A stretch of 64,000 bases of DNA from Microbacterium binotii. Lineage in GTDB: Bacteria; Actinomycetota; Actinomycetes; Actinomycetales; Microbacteriaceae. Position 1 is the stretch's first letter; each line of letters starts with the position of its first letter. Of the stretch, positions 24,197 to 33,611 are shown piece by piece. Location of the stretch: NCBI RefSeq assembly GCF_021398715.1, contig NZ_CP090347.1:310001-374000 (forward strand), written 5' to 3'. Position numbers and translations under genes: made by a program. The notes under the pieces are model-generated. The model worked only from the letters and a program-made list of their open reading frames with translations, searched no databases and had not been told where the DNA came from.

Positions 24197-25810
24197 GTGA
24201 CCCTCATCCGATCCGGCGGCGCCCGACGCGTCGCCCTCCCGCTTCTCGCGGGACTCGCCGTGGCGACCCTCGCAGGCTGCGCCGCTTCGGCTCCCGCCGT
24301 CGATTCCGCGACCCCCGCCGCCGATCTGCCGCAGGACATCGTCTTCGCGCTCAAGGAGGACCCGACCTGCCTCGACCCGCAGCAGTCGTCGGTGACCACC
24401 TCGCTCATCGTCGGCCGTCAGCTGACGGACTCGCTGCTCGACCAGAACCCCGACACCGGCGAGATCGTGCCGTGGCTCGCGAGCGATTGGACCGTCGCGG
24501 ACGACCTCATGTCCTACAGCTTCACGCTGCGTGACGGCGTCACCTTCAGCGACGGCACCCCGCTGACCTCCGAGGCGGTCGCCGCGAACTTCGACGCGAT
24601 CAAGGCGCTCGGCGCATCCGCATCCCTCGCCAACGGCTACCTCGCCGGCTACGCGGGAACCGACGTTACGAGCGACACCGAGTTCACGGTGAACTTCTCC
24701 GCCCCCAACGTGCAGTTCCAGCAGGGCGCCACCACGATGTCGCTCGGCATCCTCTCGCCCGCCACGGTCGCCGAGACCGCCGAGGCGCGCTGCCAGGCCG
24801 TCGCCGGCACCGGCCCGTTCGTGCTCGACTCGTACGTGCCCAACGACGCCGTGAAGATCGTCAAGCGTGACGGCTACGACTGGGCGTCGTCGCTGCGCGG
24901 TCACGAGGGCGAGGCCTACCTCGACTCGGTCACCTTCCCGATCATCACCGAGCCGTCGGTGCGCACCGGCGGTCTCGAGTCCGGCGAGTACGACGTCATC
25001 CAGGACGTGCCCTACGTCGACGAGGCGCGCTTCTCCGGTGACAAGTACCACCTGTACGCGAAGGCGAACCCCGGCGTTCCGAACTCGCTCGTCGTCAACA
25101 CCTCGCGCGGCGTGCTCGCCGACGAGGCGGTGCGCCAGGCGGTCACCAAGGGTCTCGACCGCGACAAGATCAACGTCCTCGCCGGCTCCATGAGCGGCAA
25201 GGCGCCCACGAGCGTGCTGACCTCCTCGACCCCTGGCTACACCGATCTCGGCGACACCCTCGCCTTCGACGCGGATGCCGCGAAGAAGCTGCTCGAGGAC
25301 GACGGATGGACACTCGGCTCCGACGGCATCTACGCGAAGGGCGGTCAGCCGCTCAGCTTCACGGTCACGGCCTTCTACGCGCAGGACGTGCTCGAGGCGG
25401 CGCAGATCCAGCTCAAGGAGATCGGCATCGACATGCAGCTGAAGATGGTCTCCTCCGGTGACTTCTTCGGCGCCATCGCCTCCGGCGACTACGACGCCCT
25501 CGGCGCGGGTCTGACCCGCACGGACCCCGACGCGCTGCGCACCCTGCTGTCGACGGCGTCCCCCTCCCGTTGGGGCATCGTCGACGACGCGGAGCTCGAG
25601 GGCCTCCTGCAGAAGCAGTCCCAGACGGCCGACGTCGCCGCTCGCCAGAAGATCGTCGACGAGATCCAGCAGATCGTCGCCGAGCGTGCCTACGTGATCC
25701 CGACGCTGGAGACCGTGCAGCTGCACGGCTCGCGCGCCGGCGTCGAGGGCATCACCTTCGACTCGGCTTCGCGTCTGCACCTCTACGACGCCGCGGTGGT
25801 CTCGAACTGA
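24197..25810 (+). CDS. ABC transporter substrate-binding lipoprotein (SBP family 5)
   Basis: GTG start at 24197 behind AAGGAGATC; 537 aa. The lipoprotein signal ends LAVATLAGCAAS (Cys at about 27). Family-5 blocks: LVGRQLTD-like entry strand, SDWTVADDLMSYSFTLRDGV, TFSDGTPLTSEAVAANFD, GTGPFVLDSYVPNDAVKIVK and a C-terminal YVIPTLETVQLHGSRAGVEG. It binds peptides, opines or similar amides outside the membrane and hands them to the permeases that follow by overlapping starts. Confidence 0.92.
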   Translation: MTLIRSGGARRVALPLLAGLAVATLAGCAASAPAVDSATPAADLPQDIVFALKEDPTCLDPQQSSVTTSLIVGRQLTDSLLDQNPDTGEIVPWLASDWTVADDLMSYSFTLRDGVTFSDGTPLTSEAVAANFDAIKALGASASLANGYLAGYAGTDVTSDTEFTVNFSAPNVQFQQGATTMSLGILSPATVAETAEARCQAVAGTGPFVLDSYVPNDAVKIVKRDGYDWASSLRGHEGEAYLDSVTFPIITEPSVRTGGLESGEYDVIQDVPYVDEARFSGDKYHLYAKANPGVPNSLVVNTSRGVLADEAVRQAVTKGLDRDKINVLAGSMSGKAPTSVLTSSTPGYTDLGDTLAFDADAAKKLLEDDGWTLGSDGIYAKGGQPLSFTVTAFYAQDVLEAAQIQLKEIGIDMQLKMVSSGDFFGAIASGDYDALGAGLTRTDPDALRTLLSTASPSRWGIVDDAELEGLLQKQSQTADVAARQKIVDEIQQIVAERAYVIPTLETVQLHGSRAGVEGITFDSASRLHLYDAAVVSN

Positions 25811-26826
25811 TGACCATCCCCGAGCAGCGCGTGGCCTCAGCGGGAGGGCGGGCACAGGCGATCGCCCGCTTCCTGATCCCGAAGATCGTGCAGTGCCTCT
25901 TCGTGATCTGGGCGACCTACACCGTCGCCTTCCTGCTGATCCACGCGCTGCCCGGGGACCCCATCCTCGCCGCGCTCTCCCTGCGCGGCGGCGACGCCAC
26001 CACGACCGACCCCGCCCAGCTCGCGGCGCTCCGCGAGCGTTACGGGCTGGACGGGCCGGTCTGGCAGCAGTACATCGTCAACTTCCTCGCCCTCTTCCGC
26101 GGCGACCTCGGCATCTCGATCGCCACGGGCCAGCCCGTCGCGGAGATGATCGGCCGTGCCTTCCCGAACACCGCCGCCGTGGCCGTGTTCGCGCTCGTGG
26201 TGGGCTTCGTCGCCGCCCTCGCATTCACCGTCTGGGCGTACATCGCCAGACCCGCGTGGATGCGGGCGTTCGTCACCCAGATCCCGCCGCTCGGCATCGC
26301 CATCCCGGCGTTCCTGTCGGGCCTCGTGCTCATCAGCGTGTTCTCGTTCGGACTCGGATGGTTCCCTGCATCCGGCACCAACGGCTTCGCGAGCGTCGTG
26401 CTGCCGGGCATCACCCTCGCGCTGCCGACCGGAGCCATCTTCTTCCAGGTCTTCTCCGCCGCCGTCTTCGACGCCGGCGCCAGCCCCTTCGTCTTCACCG
26501 CCAACGCGAAGGGCCTCGCGCAGCGGACGGTGGTGGTGCGGCACGTGCTGCGCAACGCCCTGCTGCCCTCGATCACGATCATCGGCCTGCAGATCGGCTA
26601 CCTCGCCGGCGGCACCGCCGTGGTCGAGACCGTGTTCTCCCGAGACGGGATCGGCCGGCTCACCGTCGACGCCGTGCTGGCCCGCGATGTGAACGTGGTG
26701 CTCGGCGTGGTCGTCGTCGTCGCGACCGTCTACGCCATCGTGACCCTCATCGTCGACGGACTCTACGGCGTGATCGACCCGCGCACCCGAACGCGGCTCG
26801 TGGGACGAAAGGCGGGTGCGCGATGA
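25810..26826 (+). CDS. oligopeptide-type ABC permease (DppB-like)
   Basis: The ATG overlaps the preceding TGA by one base (TGATG); 338 aa. DppB features: first helix VQCLFVIWATYTVAFLLIHA, then LPGDPI (family motif), the large periplasmic loop RERYGLDGPVWQQYIVN with GDLGIS, and the EAA-like cytoplasmic loop KGLAQRTVVVRHVLRNALLP. Six helices are expected. It pairs with the next permease. Confidence 0.92.
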   Translation: MTIPEQRVASAGGRAQAIARFLIPKIVQCLFVIWATYTVAFLLIHALPGDPILAALSLRGGDATTTDPAQLAALRERYGLDGPVWQQYIVNFLALFRGDLGISIATGQPVAEMIGRAFPNTAAVAVFALVVGFVAALAFTVWAYIARPAWMRAFVTQIPPLGIAIPAFLSGLVLISVFSFGLGWFPASGTNGFASVVLPGITLALPTGAIFFQVFSAAVFDAGASPFVFTANAKGLAQRTVVVRHVLRNALLPSITIIGLQIGYLAGGTAVVETVFSRDGIGRLTVDAVLARDVNVVLGVVVVVATVYAIVTLIVDGLYGVIDPRTRTRLVGRKAGAR

Positions 26827-27616
26827 GCATCCTTCGCAGACCCGGCCTCCTGCTCTCCCTCCTGCTCCTACTGCTGACGCTCGTCGCCGTCGTCGCCCCG
26901 CAGCTGCTCGCCCCGTACGATCCGTACGACTCGGTGGGCACCGCCCGGCTCGAGCCGCCGAGCGCGGAGCATCTGTTCGGCACCGACCACCTCGCGCGCG
27001 ACGTGTTCTCGCGCGTGATCTACGGCGCCCAACTCTCTCTGTCCTCCGCCGTGCTCGCCGTCGTCGCGGGTGTGCTCATCGGTTCCATCGTCGGCCTCGT
27101 GTGCGGCTACGTGGGCGGACCGCTCGACTTCGTGGTCATGCGCTTCGTCGACGTGCTCATCGCGATCCCCGGCATCCTGCTCGCCCTCATCGTCGTCGCC
27201 TCGCTCGGGTTCGGTCCCCTCTCGATCGCCCTCGGCGTCGGACTCGGCACGGCCGGGTCGTTCGCCCGTGTCATGCGCTCACAGGTGCTGCGCGTGCGCA
27301 GCGAGGAGTACGTCGAAGCGGCCCGGACGCTCGGCGCCCGCGGCCCCGCGATCCTCGTGCGTCACGTGATGCCGAACGCGGCCCGCCCCATCATCGCGAT
27401 GGCATCGCTCGAGCTCGCCCTCGCCATCCTGTCGGTGTCGGCGCTGAGCTTCCTCGGCTTCGGCGCTCAGCCGCCGGCGCCCGAGTGGGGCGCGCTCGTA
27501 TCGGCAGGGCGCGACTTCGTCGCCATCGCGCCCTGGCTGAGTCTGCTGCCCGGCGCCGTCATCCTCGCGGTCGTCCTCTCCGTCAACCGCGTCGCACGCT
27601 TCATCGGAGGTGACCG

Positions 27617-27620
<4 letters not shown>
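26823..27620 (+). CDS. oligopeptide-type ABC permease (DppC-like)
   Basis: Four-base overlap with dppB; 265 aa. DppC features: N-terminal helix then APYDPYDSVGTARLEPPS, HLFGTDHLARDVFSRVIYGA (family signature), EAA loop RTLGARGPAILVRHVMPNA, and the end ALSFLGFGAQPPAPEWGALV. It overlaps the ATPase start by four bases. The N-terminal helix is unusually rich in Leu (LLLSLLLLLLTLVAVVAP). Confidence 0.92.
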
Positions 27621-29230
<1,610 letters not shown>

Positions 29231-29370
29231 CCGCCCCGCGCGGGTGCGCGTGGGGGTGCGCGCCCGGTGCGGGTGCGTGCGTGCGGGTGGACTACGGGTG
29301 CGTGCGCGGGCCCGCGGGTGCGCGTGGGTGCGTGCCCGGTGCGGGTGCGTGCGCGGGTGCGTGGTGGTCC
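29231..29370. repeat. low-complexity GGGTGCGTGCG repeats
   Basis: This stretch after the ATPase stop consists of imperfect units of GCGGGTGCGTGCG. A block containing CGCGTGGG...GCCCGGTGCGGGTGCG occurs twice (about 29247-29282 and 29319-29354). No gene is visible. It runs into the palindromic repeats starting at 29371, so the whole 29231-29563 gap is repeat-derived. Confidence 0.55.
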
Positions 29371-29422
29371 GTGTGTCACTTGTGCACGCTGAGGTGACCC
29401 GCAGCGTGAACACGTGAGACAC
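29371..29422. repeat. palindromic repeat, GTGTCTCAC family, copy 1
   Basis: GTGTGTCACTTGTGCACGCT and, inverted, AGCGTGAACACGTGAGACAC pair at 17 of 20 positions around a short loop. The outer sequence GTGTCTCAC recurs in every member of this family. Confidence 0.55.
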
Positions 29423-29450
29423 CTATATGGGTCTCCGTGTGCGAAGGCCG

Positions 29451-29497
29451 TGCGTGTCTCGAACGTTCACGCCCAGGGGTCGCGGGGCGTGCATGAG
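29451..29497. repeat. palindromic repeat, GTGTCTCAC family, copy 2
   Basis: CGTGTCTC...CACGCC on the left and GGCGTG...GAGACACG on the right are inverted copies with a variable middle. The left arm (29451-29472) is repeated exactly as a 22-base direct repeat at 29534-29555. Confidence 0.55.
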
Positions 29498-29533
29498 TGA
29501 GACACGGAGGCCGCGGCCCCCCGCGTGAGACGT

Positions 29534-29555
29534 TGCGTGTCTCGAACGTTCACGC
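29534..29555. repeat. exact 22-nt direct copy of 29451-29472
   Basis: TGCGTGTCTCGAACGTTCAC followed by GC is identical to 29451-29472. It is preceded by an inverted GCGTGAGACG, giving a third, partial member of the palindrome family just before the creatininase-like gene's stop. Confidence 0.6.
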
Positions 29556-29563
29556 GCCGCGGC

Positions 29564-30307
29564 TCAGGCGCCGTCGAGGCCGGCGAGCACCCGGCGCACG
29601 ATGCGCTCGCTCTCCGCGGCGACGTGCACGAGGATCCGCTCCCCCTTCTCGGCGGTCGCGGGTCGCGGGTCGCCGAACACTCCGGACGCCGACAGCGGCG
29701 CGAGCGGCATCTGCCGCAGGCCGAAGTCCGTGGGCAGCTCGGGGTAGGAGGCCTCGTACCGATCCGGATGGACGAGAGCGGGCGCCACGGCCAGCACCAT
29801 CGACGTCTCGAGCTCGTCGGCATGGCAGAGGCCCGGCGCCGCCCACGGCGACTCCTTCACCGCATCCCCGATCTCGGTCAGTCCGGGATAGTCGAGCACG
29901 ACCACCGGCATCCGCTGACCGATTGCGGCGGCGTGCTCGGCCGCCCGATGCAGGGGAAGCCGGTTGCCGTAGTCGCCGTTGACGACCACGAGCAGCGCGT
30001 AGCCGGCGCGATCGAGGGATGCGGCGATGTCGGTGCACAAGGCGGTGACCGTATCGGCGCCGATCGAGACGGTACCCGGCAGCGCATCGTTGCTCCACGT
30101 GTTGCCGTAGGCCAAGGGTGGCAGGAGCGCCGCATCCAGGCTCTCGGCGAGGCGGCGGGCGACCGCATCCGCCTGCAGCGTGTCGGTCGACAGGGGCAGA
30201 TGCGGACCGTGCTGCTCCAGCGCCCCGAAGGGGAGTACCGCCACGCGCTGGCGGGACTCGAGGTACGCTGCGACCTCGGTCCAGGTGGCGTGCGCCAGCT
30301 CGATCAT
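29564..30307 (-). CDS. creatininase-family protein with altered metal motif
   Basis: A 247-aa protein of creatininase/MftE type: VLPFGALEQHGPHLPLSTDT (Glu and His ligands, Asp of STD; about residues 24-43), GNTWSNDALPGTVSI, VVNGDYGNRLPLHRAAEHAA and CHADELETSMVLA. Family members normally have NGHGGN or NGHYEN at the third block; here it is NGDYGN, replacing a His metal ligand by Asp, so metal binding or activity may differ. The family hydrolyses cyclic amides or small peptides. It lies 4 bases after lactate dehydrogenase on the same strand. No close neighbour suggests its substrate. Confidence 0.8.
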   Translation of the reverse strand: MIELAHATWTEVAAYLESRQRVAVLPFGALEQHGPHLPLSTDTLQADAVARRLAESLDAALLPPLAYGNTWSNDALPGTVSIGADTVTALCTDIAASLDRAGYALLVVVNGDYGNRLPLHRAAEHAAAIGQRMPVVVLDYPGLTEIGDAVKESPWAAPGLCHADELETSMVLAVAPALVHPDRYEASYPELPTDFGLRQMPLAPLSASGVFGDPRPATAEKGERILVHVAAESERIVRRVLAGLDGA

Positions 30308-30311
30308 GCGA

Positions 30312-31262
30312 TCAGCGCAGGGATGCGGCGACGTCGCGCAGCGCGTCGGCCGAACGTCGGAGAAGGCCGAGCTCGTTCGGGCTGAACGCCGTCTCGGGGA
30401 TCGGAACCGCGCCCGACGCGCTCACGATCGAGGGCACCGAGAGGGCGACGCCGTCGATGCCGTGGTAACCGTGCAGCACGGTCGACACCGGCATGACCGC
30501 GTGCTCGTCCTGCAGGATCGCCTCCACGATGCGGGCGCTCGACAGGCCGATCGCGTAATTGGTGGCGCCCTTGCCCTGGATCACCTTGTAGGCGGCGTCG
30601 CGCACGTCGACGGCGATCTCGTCGAGCTCGTCGACCGTCACGCGGTCATGCGTCGGCGTCTGCCAGTCGAGGATCGGCACCGTGCCGATGGAGGCGCTGG
30701 ACCACAGCGGGAACTCGGTGTCGCCGTGCTCGCCGATGATGTAGGCGTGCACGCTCGAGGGCGAGACGCCGGCGCGCTGCGCGAGCTTCCAGCGCAGACG
30801 CGAGGTGTCGAGCACGGTGCCGGAGGCGAAGATGCGCTCGACGGGCAGACCGGTCGCCTCCTGCGCGAGCACGGTGAGCACGTCGCAGGGGTTCGTCACG
30901 ATGACGTAGATGGCGTTGGGGGCGACCTCGAGCAGCTGCGGCATCATCGACTTGATGATGTTGGCGTTCGTGCCCGCGAGCTCGATCCGCGTCTGACCGG
31001 GGCGCTGTTTCGCTCCCGCGGTGATGACGACGACGTGCGAGCCCTCGACGACCGACAGGTCGCTGCCGCCGATGATGTCGCTCGTGCCGGTGAACTGCGT
31101 GCCGTGTGCGAGATCGAGAACCTCGGCCTCGGCCTTCTCCGTCGCGATGTCGTAGAGGGCGACGTGGCGTGCGGAGCCGCGGATGAGGGCCGCATACGCG
31201 ACGCTGGAGCCGACGCTGCCAGCGCCGACGACGGTGAGCTTCGAGTTCTCGATCGCAGACAT
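30312..31262 (-). CDS. ldh: L-lactate dehydrogenase
   Basis: A 316-aa NAD-dependent enzyme: Rossmann motif LTVVGAGSVGSSVAYAALIR, the specificity loop AGAKQRPGQTRIEL with Gln before Arg (lactate type rather than malate type), VTNPCDVLT, FASGTVLDTSRLRW and catalytic His in IGEHGDTEFPLW. It reduces pyruvate to L-lactate in the cytosol. It is followed at once by the creatininase-like gene, probably in one transcript. The divergent neighbour is the LLM oxidoreductase. Confidence 0.95.
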   Translation of the reverse strand: MSAIENSKLTVVGAGSVGSSVAYAALIRGSARHVALYDIATEKAEAEVLDLAHGTQFTGTSDIIGGSDLSVVEGSHVVVITAGAKQRPGQTRIELAGTNANIIKSMMPQLLEVAPNAIYVIVTNPCDVLTVLAQEATGLPVERIFASGTVLDTSRLRWKLAQRAGVSPSSVHAYIIGEHGDTEFPLWSSASIGTVPILDWQTPTHDRVTVDELDEIAVDVRDAAYKVIQGKGATNYAIGLSSARIVEAILQDEHAVMPVSTVLHGYHGIDGVALSVPSIVSASGAVPIPETAFSPNELGLLRRSADALRDVAASLR

Positions 31263-31461
31263 GACCCCAGTCTGGCAGGCCCGGCGGTCGGCGCGCGCGG
31301 GCGTGTTCGCCGGGAGAAAACCCGGCGCGTCGAGGTGGCGGCCGCATCCGGTTCTGATCCCGTTCCGATGAGTTCACCCGCATCCGCCCTCGGGGCGCTG
31401 CGGTGGTCGTACCCTGATCGGCGGAGGGCGGATGCGGCATCCGTCCGGACGGGACGGGCCC

Positions 31462-32316
31462 ATGGAATTCGGTATCCACATCGCGGACTTCACCTGGAAG
31501 AGCGGGCCCGCTCAGTTGGGCCCCGCGCTCGCCGCGCACGTGCGCAACGCGGAGGCCGCCGGCATCCAGCGCATCACTGTCATGGACCACTTCTGGCAGC
31601 TGCCGGGTATCGGTCCGGTGGAGCACGAGATGCTCGAGGCGTACGCCACCCTCGGCTTCATCGCCGCGCACACCGAGAAGGCGCTGCTGCACACGCTCGT
31701 CACGGGCGTCATCTACCGGCATCCGTCGCTGCTGGCCAAACAGATCAGCACGCTGAACGTCCTCTCCGGCGGCCGGGTCGGGCTCGGCATCGGCGCCGCG
31801 TGGAACGAGGAGGAGTGCAAGGGGCTCGGATTCCCCTTCCCGCCCGTGGCGCAGCGCTTCCGCGAGCTCGAGGAGACACTCCAGATCTGCCTGCAGATGT
31901 GGTCCGACTCCGAGGAGCCGTACGAGGGTGCGATCTGGCAGCTCGAGCGCACGCTCAACTCGCCGCAGAACGTGACCAAGCCGTACCTCATGATCGGCGG
32001 CGGGGGAGAGAAGAAGACCCTCAAGCTCGTCGCGCAGTACGCCGACGCGTGCAACCTGTCGGCGATGGCGGAGGTGCCCACGCACAAGCTCGACGTGCTG
32101 CGTGCGCACTGCGACGACGTCGGTCGCGACTACGACGAGATCGAGAAGACCGCCATGATCGCGATCAACCCGACCTCGACGCCGGAGGAGGTCGCGACGC
32201 GCGTCGATGCGCTCTCGGATGCGGGCTTCGCCGCGACCTACGTGTTCGCCGCAGGCATCGACGAGCCGGCCCGTGCGGTCGAGCTCATCGCCGGGGTTGC
32301 CGCCCTCGCCCGCTGA
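31462..32316 (+). CDS. LLM-class (F420/FMN-dependent) oxidoreductase
   Basis: A 284-aa product from the ATG at 31462 (MEFGIHIADFTWKSGP); an in-frame ATG at 31432 would add 10 unlikely residues. TIM-barrel luciferase-like features: NAEAAGIQRITVMDHFWQLP, ISTLNVLSGGRVGLGIGAAW, NEEECKGLGFPFPP and PYLMIGGGGEKKTLKLVAQY. The IGAAWNEEE block is typical of F420-dependent actinobacterial LLM proteins annotated as Rv-type oxidoreductases. Substrate unknown. Confidence 0.88.
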   Translation: MEFGIHIADFTWKSGPAQLGPALAAHVRNAEAAGIQRITVMDHFWQLPGIGPVEHEMLEAYATLGFIAAHTEKALLHTLVTGVIYRHPSLLAKQISTLNVLSGGRVGLGIGAAWNEEECKGLGFPFPPVAQRFRELEETLQICLQMWSDSEEPYEGAIWQLERTLNSPQNVTKPYLMIGGGGEKKTLKLVAQYADACNLSAMAEVPTHKLDVLRAHCDDVGRDYDEIEKTAMIAINPTSTPEEVATRVDALSDAGFAATYVFAAGIDEPARAVELIAGVAALAR

Positions 32317-32370
32317 GCCGTGAGGGCCCTGGCCCAGGGCCGTGGCCCAAGGTCGCGTGGCCCCCGCATC

Positions 32371-32424
32371 CGTGTCTCGCTTACGCACGCAATCGGCCGG
32401 CTGAACGTGCATAAGTGAGACACG
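32371..32424. repeat. palindromic repeat, GTGTCTCAC family, copy 4
   Basis: CGTGTCTCGCTTACGCACG (32371-32389) and CGTGCATAAGTGAGACACG (32406-32424) are inverted at 17 of 19 positions with a 16-base loop. It lies 54 bases after the LLM gene. Confidence 0.6.
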
Positions 32425-32494
32425 CAGGGGTGGGGCGCTTGTCCCGGGGAGGTCCGGACGGCTCGCTCGGTAAGGCGCGGCGGTTCCCCGCATC

Positions 32495-32547
32495 CGTGTC
32501 TCACTTATGCAGGCAAACGGCTCCGTGAGCGTGAGTAAGTGAGACGC
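32495..32547. repeat. palindromic repeat, GTGTCTCAC family, copy 5
   Basis: Left arm CGTGTCTCACTTATGCAGG is an 18/19 inverted copy of the right arm of copy 4; the right arm is GCGTGAGTAAGTGAGACGC. The 32317-32616 gap contains only these two repeats and no gene. Confidence 0.6.
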
Positions 32548-32616
32548 AGAAGGGCGTGTGGGATGCGGAATCGTGCTGATTGGCGGCTCGGCCCGGCGTG
32601 ACGTAAGCTGGTCGGC

Positions 32617-32707
32617 GGTGACGTGTCCGAGCGGCCGAAGGTGCAACTCTCGAAAAGTTGTGTAGGGTAACCCCCTACCGTGGGTTCAAATCCCACCGTC
32701 ACCGCCA
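32617..32707 (+). tRNA. tRNA-Ser (anticodon CGA), CCA encoded
   Basis: A 91-nt tRNA. The acceptor stem GGTGACG pairs with CGTCACC (32697-32703), then G discriminator and encoded CCA. Anticodon stem CAACT/AGTTG encloses loop CTCGAAA, giving anticodon CGA (reads UCG). A long variable arm (TAGGGTAACCCCCTA), as expected for serine, and T-loop GTTCAAATC are present. Confidence 0.95.
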
Positions 32708-32709
32708 TG

Positions 32710-32735
32710 AAAACCCCCGAGGAATCGGGGGTTTT
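32710..32735 (+). terminator. intrinsic terminator after tRNA-Ser
   Basis: AAAACCCCCGA and TCGGGGGTTTT form a perfect 11-bp stem with a GGAA loop, ending in a T-run, 3 bases past the tRNA CCA end. Confidence 0.9.
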
Positions 32736-32835
32736 CGCATTTCCGGGTGCCGCGATCCGGAGGGCAGAGACCAGTCGGCCCATAGGATCGCGCCATGCCC
32801 CAGAACGCCCCGGACTTCGTGAAGGAGCAGGAGCG

Positions 32836-33567
32836 ATGAACGCGATCCTCACCGCACTGGTGTGCGTGGTCCTGCTCAACGCCTACGCCGCACTGCTGAT
32901 CGTGCTCCGCGCGAAGGTGTACACGGTACCGCTGTACCGGCCGATGCTGGTCAACATCGGTCTGTCGCTGGCGCCCGTGGCTCTCGCGTTCGTCGGGCTC
33001 GTCGGGTTCATCCTCGTGGCGCCCGCCGCGCTCAGCCTCGGAGCCCTCTCGGCAGCGGCGCCGGTCGTCGCCGTCTGGGTCTACCTCGGCATCGCCACCT
33101 TGGCGTGGTTGGTGTTCTTCCCGAACTCCATCTACCTCATCACCGAGCTCAACTTCAGCCACCGCCGTGAGCACACGCCCGTCCCGCTTTGGTACGACAT
33201 CGTGCACACCCTCACGTTGACCGGTTCGGGGCTCGCCAATGCGGTGCTCAGCCTCGCTCTGATCCACTTCGGCCTCATCGTCGTCATCGCGGATCCCGCG
33301 GCCGGTTCCGGGCCGCCGGCATGGAGCTGGACGTTCGCCGCGGTCGCGATACTGCTCGGCTCACTCGGCGTCTACCTCGGGCGCTACCTGCGCCTGAACA
33401 GCTGGGACGTTCGCCATCCCGCCACCCTCATCCGCAAGCTCCGTGACCACTTCGCCGCCCGCGGCCGTGCCCTGGAGGGGGTGGCGTTCGTCACCACCCA
33501 CACGGTGCTCGTCGCGCTTCTCTACGTGCCGATCTTCGGCCTCGCCTACGACGCCCTCCTGAATTAG
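32836..33567 (+). CDS. DUF1361 family membrane protein
   Basis: A 243-aa protein from the ATG at 32836, behind AAGGAGCAGGAG. About six transmembrane helices. DUF1361 signatures: LAWLVFFPNSIYLITELNFS, the VPLWYDIVHTLTLTGSGLAN block, and SLGVYLGRYLRLNSWDVRHP. Function of the family is unknown. It follows the tRNA terminator and is followed by a 13-base copy of the tRNA 3' end (33581-33593). Confidence 0.8.
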   Translation: MNAILTALVCVVLLNAYAALLIVLRAKVYTVPLYRPMLVNIGLSLAPVALAFVGLVGFILVAPAALSLGALSAAAPVVAVWVYLGIATLAWLVFFPNSIYLITELNFSHRREHTPVPLWYDIVHTLTLTGSGLANAVLSLALIHFGLIVVIADPAAGSGPPAWSWTFAAVAILLGSLGVYLGRYLRLNSWDVRHPATLIRKLRDHFAARGRALEGVAFVTTHTVLVALLYVPIFGLAYDALLN

Positions 33568-33580
33568 TCGGGGGTTTCAC

Positions 33581-33593
33581 CCCACCGTCACCG
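33581..33593. repeat. partial copy of the tRNA-Ser 3' end
   Basis: CCCACCGTCACCG is identical to 32692-32704 of the tRNA-Ser gene and is preceded by GGGTTTCA, similar to the T-arm GGGTTCAAAT. TCGGGGGTTT just before it also repeats part of the tRNA terminator. Such partial tRNA copies mark old attachment sites; no integrase lies between them. Confidence 0.4.
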
Positions 33594-33611
33594 ACCTCCG
33601 TCGAGGGCGTG

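Noticed and set aside
23477..25855. A 792-codon minus-strand frame opposite the amidohydrolase and binding protein
   Set aside because: It covers two well-supported genes with conserved motifs; its product is low-complexity and matches no family pattern.
30646..32646. A 666-codon minus-strand frame across ldh, the LLM gene and the repeats
   Set aside because: It passes through palindromic repeats and two real genes. The composition is typical of shadow frames.
33568..33611. Second tRNA gene after DUF1361
   Set aside because: Only the 3' end sequence of tRNA-Ser is present; no acceptor partner, anticodon arm or D-arm can be formed.
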